The notes beneath the pieces were generated by a model. That model was not told where the DNA came from, made no database searches, and saw only the letters and a program-made list of their open reading frames with translations. A program made the position numbers and the translations under genes. From positions 12,111,697-12,175,696 of the forward strand of contig CM055111.1 in NCBI GenBank assembly GCA_029204225.1: a stretch of DNA of 64,000 nt, given 5' to 3'. Shown here one piece after another: positions 1 through 11,720 of the stretch. Origin of the DNA: Diphasiastrum complanatum (taxonomy: Eukaryota > Streptophyta > Lycopodiopsida > Lycopodiales > Lycopodiaceae). How positions within the stretch are numbered: position 1 is the stretch's first letter; each line of letters begins with the position of its first letter.

Positions 1-109
1 AGTAGAGCCAAAAATTTGACAAACAGACATAAACTCGTTCGAAAATTGTGTGATGTAAGAATGAACTAGCCGCCCGACATATTTATAGTAAAAAAATTTA
101 GGTCAGCGT

Positions 110-262
110 CAGACGCAATTTTCGTCGAATGCAAAGGACTCGGCGGATGCAAATCTATCAATAATAACTGACAGATGGAAGTCATGGGATGCATCTTGTC
201 GGATGCTCATCGGATGCATCTTGTCGAATGCTCGTCGGATGCATCTCAAAACCTATTGTCGG
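110..262. repeat. TCGGATGCA-motif cluster, post-integrase spacer
   Basis: About seven copies or near-copies of TCGGATGCA (also GGGATGCATC, TCGAATGC) are packed in roughly 150 bp. They lie downstream of the integrase end of the minus-strand Ty3 element. The same motif recurs as a larger array in this element's 5' leader (11,270-11,720). Confidence 0.8.
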
Positions 263-500
263 ATCGACTTCGGGGTCGAAAAAATAAATAGAGTTGGAAA
301 AAATAACTGAGTTGAAAAATATAGCGGTTCAAAAAAATTATAATGGGTCGGAAAATTAGGATGGATCAAAAAATTATAATGTATCGAAAAAATCAGAAGG
401 GATCAAAAAATTAAGCTTGGTCGAAAAAATGTACTGGATCTGAAAAATACATGGGATCTAAAACATACAATAAAACAGGGTCGGAAATTAAAAATTAGAA
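262..500. repeat. Degenerate GGATCAAAAAATTA-type tandem repeat
   Basis: Units such as GGATCAAAAAATTATAAT and GGTCGAAAAAAT recur every 20-25 bp or so. This is simple-repeat-like spacer of the Ty3 element, with no coding potential seen. Confidence 0.6.
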
Positions 501-719
501 TCGAGCCTTGGTTAAAAATTCGAGTCTTTATAGTTTTTTGGTGTTTTCGAAGAATAAGTTAAAATCGATGGGTTCCTAGAAAAACTTGGGTAGGAATATA
601 CATAGAAAAAAACACGTCTGAATCAAAGGAATTCAAATGATCATATACAAGAGAATGGAGCAGAAAAAACATGGAAGAAAAAAGAATCATAATCTTGAAG
701 CACATCTTAGACATAATCT

Positions 720-2530
720 ATCGTAAAGGTATCCTCGAAGTATCTTCGTAGTCGGCTACCATTGACTAATGTATCAAGGGGTATGCCTTCTAGTGTCTCT
801 AATTGCACTGCACCATTTGTAAAAAATTTCTTGACAACATAAGGACCTTGGCTACGGAATTTCAATTTCCTTGGATGGATCTTGGAAGATGTGTAAAGTA
901 AAACTTTATCGCCATTTTGAATATCCTCAGTCCGAACATGACGATCATGCCAAGCCTTCTGTCATCGTTTATGAACTAACTGTGCATGATAAGTTATAAA
1001 TCGTGTTTCACACAGTTTTGTCAATGTATTTAGAGTCTATTTCGAACTTGGTGTTGATAAGCACTATCAACACACAAGTTAGTGGCATATGCTAAAGTGA
1101 CGCATAGAGAAGGAATAAAAAACTCTACTGGCATAATAGCCTCTTGGGTATTTTCCAACCCGTGGCTCGCTTTGGTGTTGTTCGATATGCCCAGATAGCA
1201 AAAAATAATTTCATTTCCCAGTCTGATGGACTTGTTTCTACTATCTTGCTTAAGACTTTACAAATCCTTTTATTCATAGATTCAGCTAATCCATTGCATC
1301 TAGGATAGTACGGGGTGCTCTTTCAGTGAATAACAAAGTAATGAGTCAGTAAACTGTTGATTACTTCATTAAGAAAGTGAGAACCTCGATCATTGACAAG
1401 CTCTATTGGACAGCCAAATTGAGTGATAATGTTTTCATAGAGGAAGCGTGGTACAATTTTTGCATCTACTTTGCACGTTGCTCTAGAGCCTCTATCCATT
1501 TTGTCGCATAATCAATGGCAATCAAGATGTATCGTGATTGTGTGCCATGTGCTGTTGGACTAATAGGTCCAACAAAATCCATACCCCATTTGTGAAATGC
1601 GTCACTGTCAAGTATTGGAATAAGAAGATTGTGCTCGACTTTTTTGATATTCTTTGCACGTTGACAAACGTCACAAACTTTTACATAAGCATGAGTGTCT
1701 TCGAATAACGTTGGCCACCAAAATCTTGCCAGAAGAATTGCCCTAGCAGTAGCATTGGAGGAGAAATGTCCACTCCCAATACCTTCGTGTGTCAAGGCAA
1801 TAATCTGCCGGACTTCAGATTCATGTGCACAATGTCGTGTAATACCATCAACACCTAACTTATATAATTGTTCCACAATAAGATGCTATGGCAAGGATTT
1901 CATAACGAGTTTTATTTTTGCGGTTTCATCAATTGAGGATCTATTTCCCCAGTGGCTAGATATCTAGTGATATCATCTACCCATAAACGAAATTGCATCT
2001 ATATAAAATAGACACGCATCCGGTAACTCGTCATTTATTGGCTCATTAGATGCTTTAGCATTGGGTAATCGTGAAAGATGATCAGCCAAAAAATGTTGTG
2101 ATTCCTTTCGAATAACAACTTGAAAGTTGAACTCTAAAGAATCTACAGTCATGTGCAATTCAGCTTGTTTTGCATGGTTTATTCAATAGATAAAGAAGAG
2201 CATGATGGGCGATATAGAAAACAAAAAGTTGGCCTAGCAAATAATGTCAAAATTGTTGAACAATATAGACCATTGCTAATACTTCTCTGTCGGTCGTGGA
2301 TAGTTAACGGCTTAAAAAACGAATTGGAAAATCCTTTCCAAATTCTCTGGGTTGCGTTAAAACAACACCAATGACATACTTACTAGCGTCCGTATGCACA
2401 TGGAACTCCTTATTATAATCAGGCACGCGAAAAATTGGTGCGGGTAATTACTAAAGCCTATTTGAGATCTTCGAAGGCTTTAATCATGTCTTCTATCCAC
2501 CTTGGATCCGTAATGATTTGATATACTAAC
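720..2530 (-). CDS. Ty3 pol fragment: RNase H end and integrase (fossil)
   Basis: Parts in sense order are the RNase H tail with HFLADHLSRLPNA (2,158-1,973), the integrase HHCC zinc finger with CDVCQRAK, the start of the catalytic core with WGMDFVGP (1,876-1,466), and a C-terminal GPYVVKKF-type stretch near 1,000-720. Seen: motifs and their order match Ty3 pol. Known: these domains carry out RNA removal and DNA joining. It is a fossil with several breaks, and its neighbours are the linker and protease to the right. Confidence 0.8.
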
Positions 2531-2765
2531 CACGCTTTATCAACATAGTGTATTATAAAAATACGATAATAACTTGTGTGCATATAGTGGATCATCAACT
2601 ATCTCGGGTGGGATCTTAGGAATGTCCTCTACATGTTTGCTTGTAGATGATGAACCTTGACCAGGAATTTTTTGGTTTTGTATCAAAAGTTTGATTGGTT
2701 GTTTCAGCTTTTCACGCATTTGGAGCTGCTTATCAGTAATCGTATACCAACCTTTGATTTGTTTT

Positions 2766-4497
2766 TTAGCATGCGAGATATTTGTGGATTAGTAGTAGTA
2801 GGCATGCATGGATTTTTTTTTGTGTTTTTTTGCGAACTAAGTCTTCTTCAATGGTATTCAAAATTTCATCATTGTGTACGTCCCATTGATAGATTTTTAT
2901 TTTTGGTTTGTATACATGAGTGTTTATTGGTTGTGGATGTTGCACACAAGCCAATGGTGATGTTGCACACAAGCCGATGGTGATGGGAGTTTAATCTCTC
3001 TCGGTATAAGACATTTCCTAATCGCTCTGGATCCAGTAAGTGAATAAGTTGGTTGTCAGATAACTCATGTTCTCCCACAGTAAAAATGCCATCTTCACTG
3101 GTGGATACTTCAGTAATAAAAGTGGTTTCAGGTATCAACTCAATAGGGAGTGCATCTATCATGTACAAGGGCAGGATGAGAGTGTTGATATCCATGGAGT
3201 TTATAGTGATTTCGATTGGTGCCTGTTCTTGAACCTCGTCTCACAAAGAGTGGCATTGAAACAATCGATGGTTGCTAAAGCATGACCCCAATTAATGATA
3301 TCGGTACTCTGCACGTAATGACCCTTTATAGTCAAATCGATACTGTCGGGGTCATCATAGATAGTTGAAGGCCAATCGTCTTCAATTCATGCAGGCTTTT
3401 TCTTCCCTGTGGCATCGACAGAGATTCTTCTGTCTCTGTTGCCAAAAACAATTTTGTTTGTCTTCCAATCTTGAATCACTCTAGCCATTTCTAAGCAAGG
3501 CATTCCAAGAAGGAATTGATAAGTGTGCGGTTCATCAGGGAAATCTAGTACTACACACTCTATGGTGAGAATCAAACCGACAATCTTAATTGGTAAATTG
3601 CTTATGTGACCAACAGGTGTCATCATTCATTGGTTAGCCATGCGTAACTTCTACTTAGACTTTTCCAATGTGGATATTCCCCATGCCTGGGCTAAGGATA
3701 AGGCGATAATATTCACGCCATAATAGCTTGCACGAATGGGTAAGATTTGTAGTGCACTAGTAAAGTGACGTTGTTACCTTTAGCAACACCTATATGAAGT
3801 AAGCTCATGTCTACATTATGAACCACTTCAACGTTTTTCGGTCGTCTCAACTCATCTGGTACATCAGGCTGTTGAGAGCTTCGTAGTATGGCATCCCGCA
3901 GGGGTTTGGAAAACTTTATGGCCGTGTAGAAGGGCATAGTGATTTGATCTTGTAAGAAATCGTAAAGAATCTCTATTTCTTGTGGTGGTTTCCCCTGCAT
4001 AGGTAATTGGGCGGATGACGGAGTAGAAATCCTACATTCAGCTCTATCAAACTCATCTTGGAATTCCTGGTATTGACTTTGGGCTTCTACAGGGTTAGGG
4101 TAAGATTGTGGAATTAAGGAAGTATTAGCAGGAGGGTGTGGCTATGTTGGGTCCTTAGATCGATCTAAGGCCCTATGTTGTGCTCGTATGACAACAAGCA
4201 ATGACTCTTCAGATACCCTACGTGCTGCAACTGTCTTTTTGGTTTGGTTAGGGAAAACTTTATAGCAATGCCATCTAATACAATCAACACATTCGGCTAC
4301 AAAATCATATTGAAGTCTACATTCACTTTGAAAGTGAGTGGTTTCTCTGCATACAAAACATCTCTTCTGATGTGTTGAAGAAAAAATGACATAACCATTT
4401 TGGTCGACTTGTGTAGGTTGCTATAATATGGCTCATTGGGATAGGAGGTAGATGCCTCATCTACGTATGTGGTAGGAGTACCTTCATCATAAGTAGG
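2766..4497 (-). CDS. Ty3 linker, protease-like and gag C-terminal region (fossil)
   Basis: Residues around 3,195-2,869 (ELSDNQLIHLLDPERLG) resemble the linker of the element at 29,196-41,707 (ELTDEQILHHMDLTRFG). The stretch 3,626-3,387 (FLLGMPCLEMARV) resembles the end of a retroviral-type aspartic protease. The stretch 4,000-3,713 precedes the protease as in the related element. The left border of the inserted element at 4,498 interrupts it. Broken. Confidence 0.6.
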
Positions 4498-5281
4498 TTT
4501 AGGGCCCAGAAGATTATTTGCAACATGTATTAAAGGGGGCCAAGAGCCCATATGGTTGTGAAACATTAAGGATGTAATTGTGAATTAAGAATTATTATTG
4601 TAAATTGTTTATTAAGGAATGCGTAGCTGTACAAGGTAGGTGTTGTCATTGTAAGTAGGAAGTTAGGATAAGTCATAGTCACTGGAACAGAATAATTAGA
4701 AGTAGCTGTAGGAGTGATGTTATGGGTCATGAATAAAAGCTGAACCGCCTGTGAAGGACCGCAAAACGGAGGATTATGGGTCTTGAAGGGTAACTGAAGT
4801 GACTCTTTGCGATTGTAACCTTAGAGAACTGTGAAATTTTTTTGGAAAGATAAATAGGACAATCTAAGCCAGGAGGAGGACTTTTCGATACTGAACTATT
4901 TGGACAGTAAAGTATTGGAGAGACGAAGGGTGAGAGCCGAGCACTGTCATGTTTAGTTTTAGCCTTTGTGTGAGTCACAGGCAGCAAGAGAGATCTTCCT
5001 TGCTTAAGACCTTTTAAGTGACCAATATGTAGACGCAAAATATGATTTTTCAGCCTTTGCTTCAGGAATTGATTACCATATTGTCATGTATTGTGGGTCA
5101 TGAATATGTTTGTTGGATAATTGCATAACATTAGTTGTTCACGGTTAACTCTATTTAATTAGTGTCATGCTGTTGGTTATATTGTTACTGTTGTTGTTGT
5201 TATTGAATTCATGTTAGATTAGAGGGTTCCGTTGTTGTAGTTAGGAATAGGGAGTTAAGGGATTAAAACACACCCCTAACA
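4498..5281 (+). repeat. 5' LTR of the nested element
   Basis: 784 bp, collinear with 9,068-9,851. It ends in CCCCTAACA. The outer terminus has changed from the TGTAGGG seen in its partner. Confidence 0.9.
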
Positions 5282-5286
5282 CCTTT

Positions 5287-5304
5287 TTGGTTGCGTTGCT
5301 AGGA
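5287..5304 (+). other. Primer-binding site of the nested element
   Basis: TTGGTTGCGTTGCTAGGA lies 5 bp inside the 5' LTR. It resembles the TTGGCATCGTTGCCAGGGA site of the element at 29,196-41,707 and the usual plant Ty3 form TGGCGCCGTTGCC. Confidence 0.65.
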
Positions 5305-5327
5305 CCAATTCTTTGTGGTAGCATATT

Positions 5328-6722
5328 TTGGAGTGGAACGAGTTTGAATTGTGGGCAGAGTTAGCATCCGAGGAAGTGGAGTTGCCTCTAATGTCTATAG
5401 GTGCTAGCTGTTCGGATTTAGGAAAATCTACGATTTTACACGGAATGGAGGCTGTTTCAATAGGTCGTACTCAGGCAGCTGTATGTAGTGTTTCAAAGGT
5501 AAGAAGCACGATGATCCCGATATGCACATTCACCAGTTCTTGGCAGTTTGTCAGGCGACTCATGAAGTGGAAGACATTCGAAAATCAGAATTGTTTCCAA
5601 CCACATGGAAAGGAAATGCCTTACAGTGGTACTCACAATATGGACTCCAAGAGTTTTGGATCTAGGAGGAATTGCGAAGGGCGTTCCTGAAAAGGTATCG
5701 GAAGGAACATGAAGATGAAGAAATACTAGATAAATCATAGACGATTAAGCAGAAACGGAAGGAGGATGTGTTATCTTATATTCAATGTTTTAAGGTGTTG
5801 GAAAAGAGGTTACAAGAGCCACTCACGGATGCCAAACACATCAAATATTTCTGTCATGGATTGCATAAGGTACTTCGATGAGGTACCACTTCGCTACATG
5901 GTCAAGGCTTAGAGCACATTGTAAATGCTGCAAGAAAATTGAAGGAGGAGGAAACCAAGAAAAAGTACCAATGGTAGCATCAACATCATCGGCGAGATAG
6001 TTCGTCTAATTCAGTTTCGAATATGGGCTTGGAATCAGATAGTTCTTCAAGCATGAAAGAGAGTTTATCTTCTTCTCGTGAACCATAAGCAAAAAGGGAG
6101 AACCAATGAGCTATTGCCAGCGATCACGAAAGAGGTTGTTACTACAGATTTTTGCCAGGGGAAAGTTTGTTTTTGCCAGAATTGCAATCAGGAAGGGCAT
6201 TATATCAATGAATGTCCCAATGACACTCGATACTATGCAATTTTTAATGCATATAATCATTGGACAAATGATTTTAGAAGTCTACAAGCAGTGAAATCTG
6301 CGGGAGCATTTGCAGTCCAAGCACACCAACCACAGCAAATACAGATGCAGCAGTCTCAGTATCAACAACCACCATTTCCACCGATGCCGCCACCAATGCA
6401 GGCATACCAAGGCCCCTACCCCCAAGGGAATCAGATGCAGCCACGACCTTTTCAACGGCAAGTGCATTATCGCCTAGATTTACTGGATGATGTTTGCAAT
6501 TTTTGCAATCAGAGGGGTCACCATTATTTCAATTGTGTGGCATACCTTCGGCAATGTGTTGGAAATCTTGAAAGAGGTTTACCACCACCACGACTTAATA
6601 ATCGTATCAATGATCAAAACTCGGTGCAAAATCCACCTCAACATCCTGGTGGCATGCATGTTGGGGGAATGAATGCTCCTAAGCAGCAGGCACCTGTACA
6701 AGTTATCATAGTGGAAGAGTAA
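5328..6722 (+). CDS. gag region with CCHC zinc knuckle (fossil)
   Basis: The clearest open segment is 6,078-6,722 (214 aa). It holds a classical CX2CX4HX4C knuckle, CQNCNQEGHYINEC, followed by a Gln/Pro/Met-rich stretch and a second Cys/His cluster (CNFCNQRGHHYFNC). Known: gag forms the particle and the knuckle binds RNA. The 5' half (5,328-5,900) reads as gag-like but is decayed. Confidence 0.75.
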
Positions 6723-7153
6723 TCGTTAACTGATGTACAGGCAGTTACGCGCCATAAGGGTAAAGGGAAAGTCCCGATCTAGGAAGAGGGTGTAGAGGAC
6801 ATCGGACCAAGTACAAGTTGTGTCATTAACTTTGACATTGAACAAAGGGCCAAAGTCACCCAGAATGTACTAGAGCAGTTGCACCAATCATAGGGGCCAA
6901 ATTCTTCTCGTGAATTGGTAGACGTGGTGGCTGATCAAATCGCGGAATTTGTTCATAACTACAAGTACAGTGAGTCAATTGATGCAAATTGCACCTTATT
7001 TAGCAGAATCTATACGAGCATAGTTTTCCGGGTTCAAAATACCGAAAAGACTCCCTTCTATGCCAGTAAATGCAATTGTTCAGTCCATTGAGCAGGACAT
7101 TGTTCCAACCTTGGAAATTGAGATTCAAAGATTGAATATCAAAGGAGTCCAAA

Positions 7154-8430
7154 TTGATGAGGGGCGCGGGTGTGAATATCATTTTAGAGGAAATTTATCG
7201 CAAATTAAAGAATGTCACACTGCATAAAAGTAATTTGATTATATGTATGGCAAACCATACATGGGACTCTCCAGCCGGGGAAATTCGGAAGGTTCTCGTT
7301 TACATTAAGGGACTAAAGTTTCTGTTGAACTTCGTGGTGATGAGGCTACCCATGGGTACAGACGTTTATCCAGTGCTGTTTGGCCAACTCTGGTTGTGAG
7401 CTGCTAAAGCAGTGCACGATTGTGCAATGGGCATTGTAACAATTCCTATGGAAGGAAAGAAGATCCAGCTACAAACACATCAGGGAAGGTTGGATTCTAC
7501 GGTTATACCAGTGGGAGTAGAAACGGTACAAGAATTATTGCTCAAACCAGTAACGAAAGAGTTTGAAGAACATTTGTATTTAACAAGTCTATACCTGGAT
7601 TGCATATCGGTAGGGGAGGCTCATTTGTCTACGATTATCAATTTATTTGCTGCAAAAGGAGTAAAGATGGATTCTAGAAAATTATTGCCAAAAGATGAGC
7701 AAGTGATAGTGGAGAATCTAAATAGTGATCAGCTTTTATGAAGGTTTGCGGATGTCATTGAAGAAACTCAAACATTAAAGGAAGAGCTTGCACGGCTGCA
7801 TCCTACTCACCTTGCCAAAGAAGAATTGACCAAGATCAATTTGGGGACAAAGGATAACCCAAGGATTATTTCAATTGGTAGTACTAATGATTCAGGGTTC
7901 ATCAAGCGAGCAACATGGTTATTTAAAAAGTACAAGGTTGTGTTTGCATGGTCCTATGATGAACTCCGTGGTGTACCAAAGGAAATTTATCAGCACACCA
8001 TCGATGTTACCATTGACGCACGGCCTGTACGACAACAATGTTACATGATGAATCCTAAGCATGCAAAACGGGTTTGAGCCGAAATAGAGAAGCTGGTGAA
8101 AGTTGGGTTCATATATGCCATTGATTATACACCATGGCTAAGTACCAAGTGATTGTGCCTAAGAAAAATGGTAACCTACGAGTATGTGTGAATTACCGTA
8201 AACTCAATTCATTTACGGTCAAAGACCATTTTCCCCTACCTTTGACAGAACAGATCTTGGACAAGGTCGCGGGCCATGAATTATATAGTATTATGGATGG
8301 TTTTAGTGGATATAATCAAATCCAGATTGCTGAGAAGGATAGGGAGAAAACTACTTTTATCACAGAATGGGGAGTGTATTCATATAAACTTATGCCGTTC
8401 GGACTTAAAAATTCACCAGCTACTTTCTAG
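7154..8430 (+). CDS. Protease-like and partial reverse transcriptase region (fossil)
   Basis: A protease-like region lies around 7,154-7,741. It is followed by the RT N-terminal part (7,826-8,077) and RT fingers/palm motifs (8,134-8,430): VPKKNGNLRVCVNYRKLN, MDGFSGYNQIQIA and LMPFGLKNSPATF. Those motifs are diagnostic of Ty3 RT. Only part of RT is seen here and the region is broken. Confidence 0.8.
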
Positions 8431-8771
8431 AAGGAAATGATGAAAGCGTTTTATGACTACTTGGACAGATTTATGACGATATTTGTACGGAGGCACGTGT
8501 AGCACAAAAACATGAGAGAAAAAAAAATTCTAAACATATATGTATATATCTATAATAAACCATGAATCAAGTTAAGTGATTTTTTCGAGAATCGTTACTA
8601 GAATCACATCTTTGTACATCTTACGGGCTAGTAGAGTTCCGTAATTTCATTGCCTTAGCAGTACAAATAGCGTGGGAGCTGTTTCAAAATCAACGCTATC
8701 CGATGATCACTACGACATGGTTGCATGAAGCCCTCTTGATGAAAACGACTCCTTGACTGTTCGCTACTGTC

Positions 8772-9029
8772 ATGGATGTTCGTAACATGTTTGATAATCA
8801 GCAGCGGCTACTACTCCAGCCATTACGCCATGGTCCCACATCAGCTGCGATGGGCACAGTAGGAGTTTCTATGTCAATAACGCCAGCGGTTGCATCGACA
8901 TTCACAGAGCAGGGCAAGGGCCAATTGGAAAGTGAATTTTTGGGTATGAAAACATCTGATTATAGTGACAGTGAGACTGATACCAAACGGCTGAGGAAAA
9001 GGAAGCAGTGGAAAAGGGCAAGACAATAG
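8772..9029 (+). CDS. Unrecognised 85-aa ORF before the 3' LTR
   Basis: This small ORF lies between the RT fragment and the 3' LTR. The product is neutral to hydrophobic at first, then acidic (DYSDSETD), then strongly basic (KRLRKRKQWKRARQ), the sort of tail that can bind nucleic acid or act as a nuclear localisation signal. I do not recognise the family. It may be chance, or a leftover of a 3' ORF. Confidence that it is a real gene is low. Confidence 0.25.
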   Translation: MDVRNMFDNQQRLLLQPLRHGPTSAAMGTVGVSMSITPAVASTFTEQGKGQLESEFLGMKTSDYSDSETDTKRLRKRKQWKRARQ

Positions 9030-9067
9030 ACTTGGTGGAACTCATCTTATTCCAGCCGAGGAATATG

Positions 9068-9851
9068 TGTAGGGCCCAGAAGATTATTTGTAACATGTAT
9101 TAAAGGGGGCCAAGAGCCCATATGGATGTGAAACATTAAGAATGTAATTGTGAATTAAGAATTATAATTATAAATTGTTTATTAAAGAATGCGTAGCTGT
9201 ACTAGGTAGGTGTTGTCATTGTAAGTAAGAAGTTAGGATAAGTCATAGTCATTGGAACATAATAATTAAAAGTAGTTGTAGGAGTGATGTTACGGGTCAT
9301 GACGGGAAGTTGAACCGACCGTGAAGGACCGCAAAAAGGACGACTACGGGTCTTGACGGGTGACTGAAGCGACTCTTTGCGGTCGTAACGTTAAAGAACT
9401 GTGGAATTTTCTTGGAAAGATAAATAGGACAATCTAAGCCAAGCGGAGGACTTTTCGATACTGAACTGTTCGGACATTTAAGTATTGGAGAGACGAAGGG
9501 TGAGAGCCGAGCACTGTCATGTTTAGTTTTAGTCTATGTGTGAGTCACAGGCAGCAAGAGAGAGCTTCCTTGCTTAAGACCTCTTAAGTGACCAGTATGT
9601 AGACGCAAAATATGATGTAACAGCCTTTGCTTCGGGAATTGATTACCATATAGTCATGTATTGTGGGTCGTGAATATGATTGTTAGATAATTGCATAACA
9701 TCAGTTGTTCATGGTTAACTCTGTTTAATTATTGTCATGTTGTTGGTTATATTGTTACTGTTGCTGTTGTTATTGGATTCATGTTAGATTAGAGAGTTCT
9801 GTTGTCATAGTTAGGAACAGGGAGTTGAGGGATTAAAACGCACCCCTAACA
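9068..9851 (+). repeat. 3' LTR of the nested element
   Basis: 784 bp, starting TGTAGGGCCC and ending CCCCTAACA. It is paired with 4,498-5,281. Confidence 0.9.
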
Positions 9852-11132
9852 ATAGGTTCATAGGCTGGGGTGTCATAGGAGGTATTCTGCACTACATTGG
9901 CCTGTACTTGGGGTTGGTCCTGTTGGTTTGGCCCATTTGGTTGAGCAGATCCTCTTGGACCTGGGAGTGCCAATCGTTGTTGTTGTGCAGGTGGTTGTTG
10001 TCTAGGCAATTCCTAGACTTGGACTGCACTCATATAACGTGGATTATATGGTGCTTGTGGTTGTCCTTGTGGTGCATATTGTGGTCAAGAATATTGCATG
10101 TTGCATGGGTTGTACCTACAACTTGATGTGGTATGAGTGGTCGTCCACAAAGTATGCAGTGCTACGTTTCGTAAGGTCAATGTAATGGACACTCATTACT
10201 AGTATGTGTTCCACAACATTGTGGGCACCAGGTATCTTCTCGTCTATGAATAGCATTACCAGATGGCAATTTTCCTAGAAACTGACTTTGGATAGATTTT
10301 ATGTCTTGTTGAAACTCTTTGTTGAGTTTCTCCATCTGTTGTTGAGGTTGTTGACTCATCAACTCAAATTGAGATTTCTAGTCTTGGTTTGAATCTCGGG
10401 GCACTTGGACGAATATCAGAGAAAACATAGTGAGCTCTTTTCTCTTTTTGGTCCTCATCATCAGACCCTTCATCTTCTTCAGGAATGACATCACACATAG
10501 AGGAGTTAAGAGTAAACTACTCTTTGCTAGGTTTAAGCTCTTTCCGGATGCGTCTTGGAAGGCCAACTATAAACCATATGATCAACATTTTATCAGTTGG
10601 TTGTTCCTGGACTTGACTTCTGAGACTCTTGAAGCGCTCGATATAGTCATGTACTCGTTCATTTTTTTTTTTTATATTACTAAGGTGTACAAAGGGGCTT
10701 TCTGTGAGTTGGAAGTGTTTGATAAAAGACTCTTTCAGCTTTGACCAATCTTGTCTCTCATCACGATCGAGGTTAAAAAACCACTCTCGTGCTTTATCTA
10801 CCATGGTCATTGAAAATAGTTAGACTTTTGCATTGTCAGTTTATTCTCCATATATTTTGCATGCATTCTCAAAGATTTTTTAGAATCTATGAGGGTCCAC
10901 ATTATCATCGAACTTTGGTAATTCCAATTAAGGTGTTCGTTTGTCGGATCGTGCAGTGCGGTGAGCATGTTGAACAAGTTGATCATCAAGGTTATCAAAT
11001 TGATTAGGCCTCCATCTGGATCATGCTCCAAGATCTTGATTTACCTGAGATCTAAGATGATAGGGCTTGTTCTCATCATTTGGATTACTCAGTGTAAATT
11101 CATCCATGACTTCTTCTGGTAAGTTGGACATG
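9852..11132 (-). CDS. Ty3 gag of the outer element (fossil)
   Basis: In sense order the first methionine is near 11,132 (MSNLPEEVMDEF). A conserved gag core follows (10,810-10,517) with AREWFFNLDRDERQDW and ERVHDYIERFKSL, ending GLPRRIRKEL. After that come a Gln-rich coiled stretch and a CPQCCGTHTSNECPLH knuckle (10,362-10,177), then a Pro/Gln-rich tail. The core matches the family usually called retrotransposon gag. The element inserted at 4,498-9,851 separates it from its protease. Broken. Confidence 0.8.
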
Positions 11133-11269
11133 AGAACTGATTGGAGTCAACTCTGATTTGATTCAACTCTTTTTTTTGTTTTTTTTTTTGTTTTTTTAAG
11201 TGTGTAATTGACAGTACTTTAGAATATAATTAGATTTCTAATAGAAATTTATAAAATTTGGTCTATCGG

Positions 11270-11720
11270 ATCTGAGCAGAACTCATCGGATGCAATTTTA
11301 GTGACAATGTCGTATGGAAAAGTGTAGGTTCTATGTCGGATACAACTGTGTAGGGACAGTGTCGGATGCAACTGTAGAGATAGTGTCAGATGCAACTGTG
11401 TAGGAACAGTGTCAGATGCAACTATAAAGACAATGTTGGATGCAACTGTGTAACGACAGTGTCGAAAGCAACTATGTAGGAACAATGTGGGATGCAACTA
11501 TGTAAGGTCAGATGGAATATTATCGGAAAGGATTTTTAGACTGGTCATCGGATGCAATTGTCGGACACAACAGTTTTGACTAGTCATCGGATGCAATCGT
11601 CTAGATGCAAAGTTGTCGGATGTAATTGTCGAATAGAATTTTTTTAAGGGATTGTCGGATGCATGTCGGATGGAATTTTTAATGGGTTGTCAGGTGCAAA
11701 CGTCAGATACAACCGACAGT
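11270..11720. repeat. TCGGATGCAACTGT array in Ty3 5' leader
   Basis: About fourteen units of (T)CGGATGCAA(CTGTGTAGG.ACAGTG) run with a spacing near 32 bp in the middle of the array and irregular spacing toward 11,720. The array sits between the gag start and the probable primer site of the minus-strand Ty3 element. The unit motif is the same as at 110-262. Confidence 0.85.

Larger units (their letters stand above)
4498..9851 (+). mobile_element. Complete-length Ty3-type LTR element nested in the older one
   Basis: Two 784-bp direct LTRs (4,498-5,281 and 9,068-9,851) bound the element. The right copy shows the TG...CA ends. Flanking 5-mers are GTAGG on the left and ATAGG on the right, a target duplication with one difference. 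By my eye count the LTRs differ at about 8% of positions, mostly transitions, so the insertion is not recent. Parts seen between them are a Ty3-type primer site, gag with zinc knuckle, protease-like region and part of RT. No RNase H or integrase was recognised. It is broken, probably non-autonomous. Its insertion splits the gag region of the surrounding minus-strand element. Confidence 0.9.
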
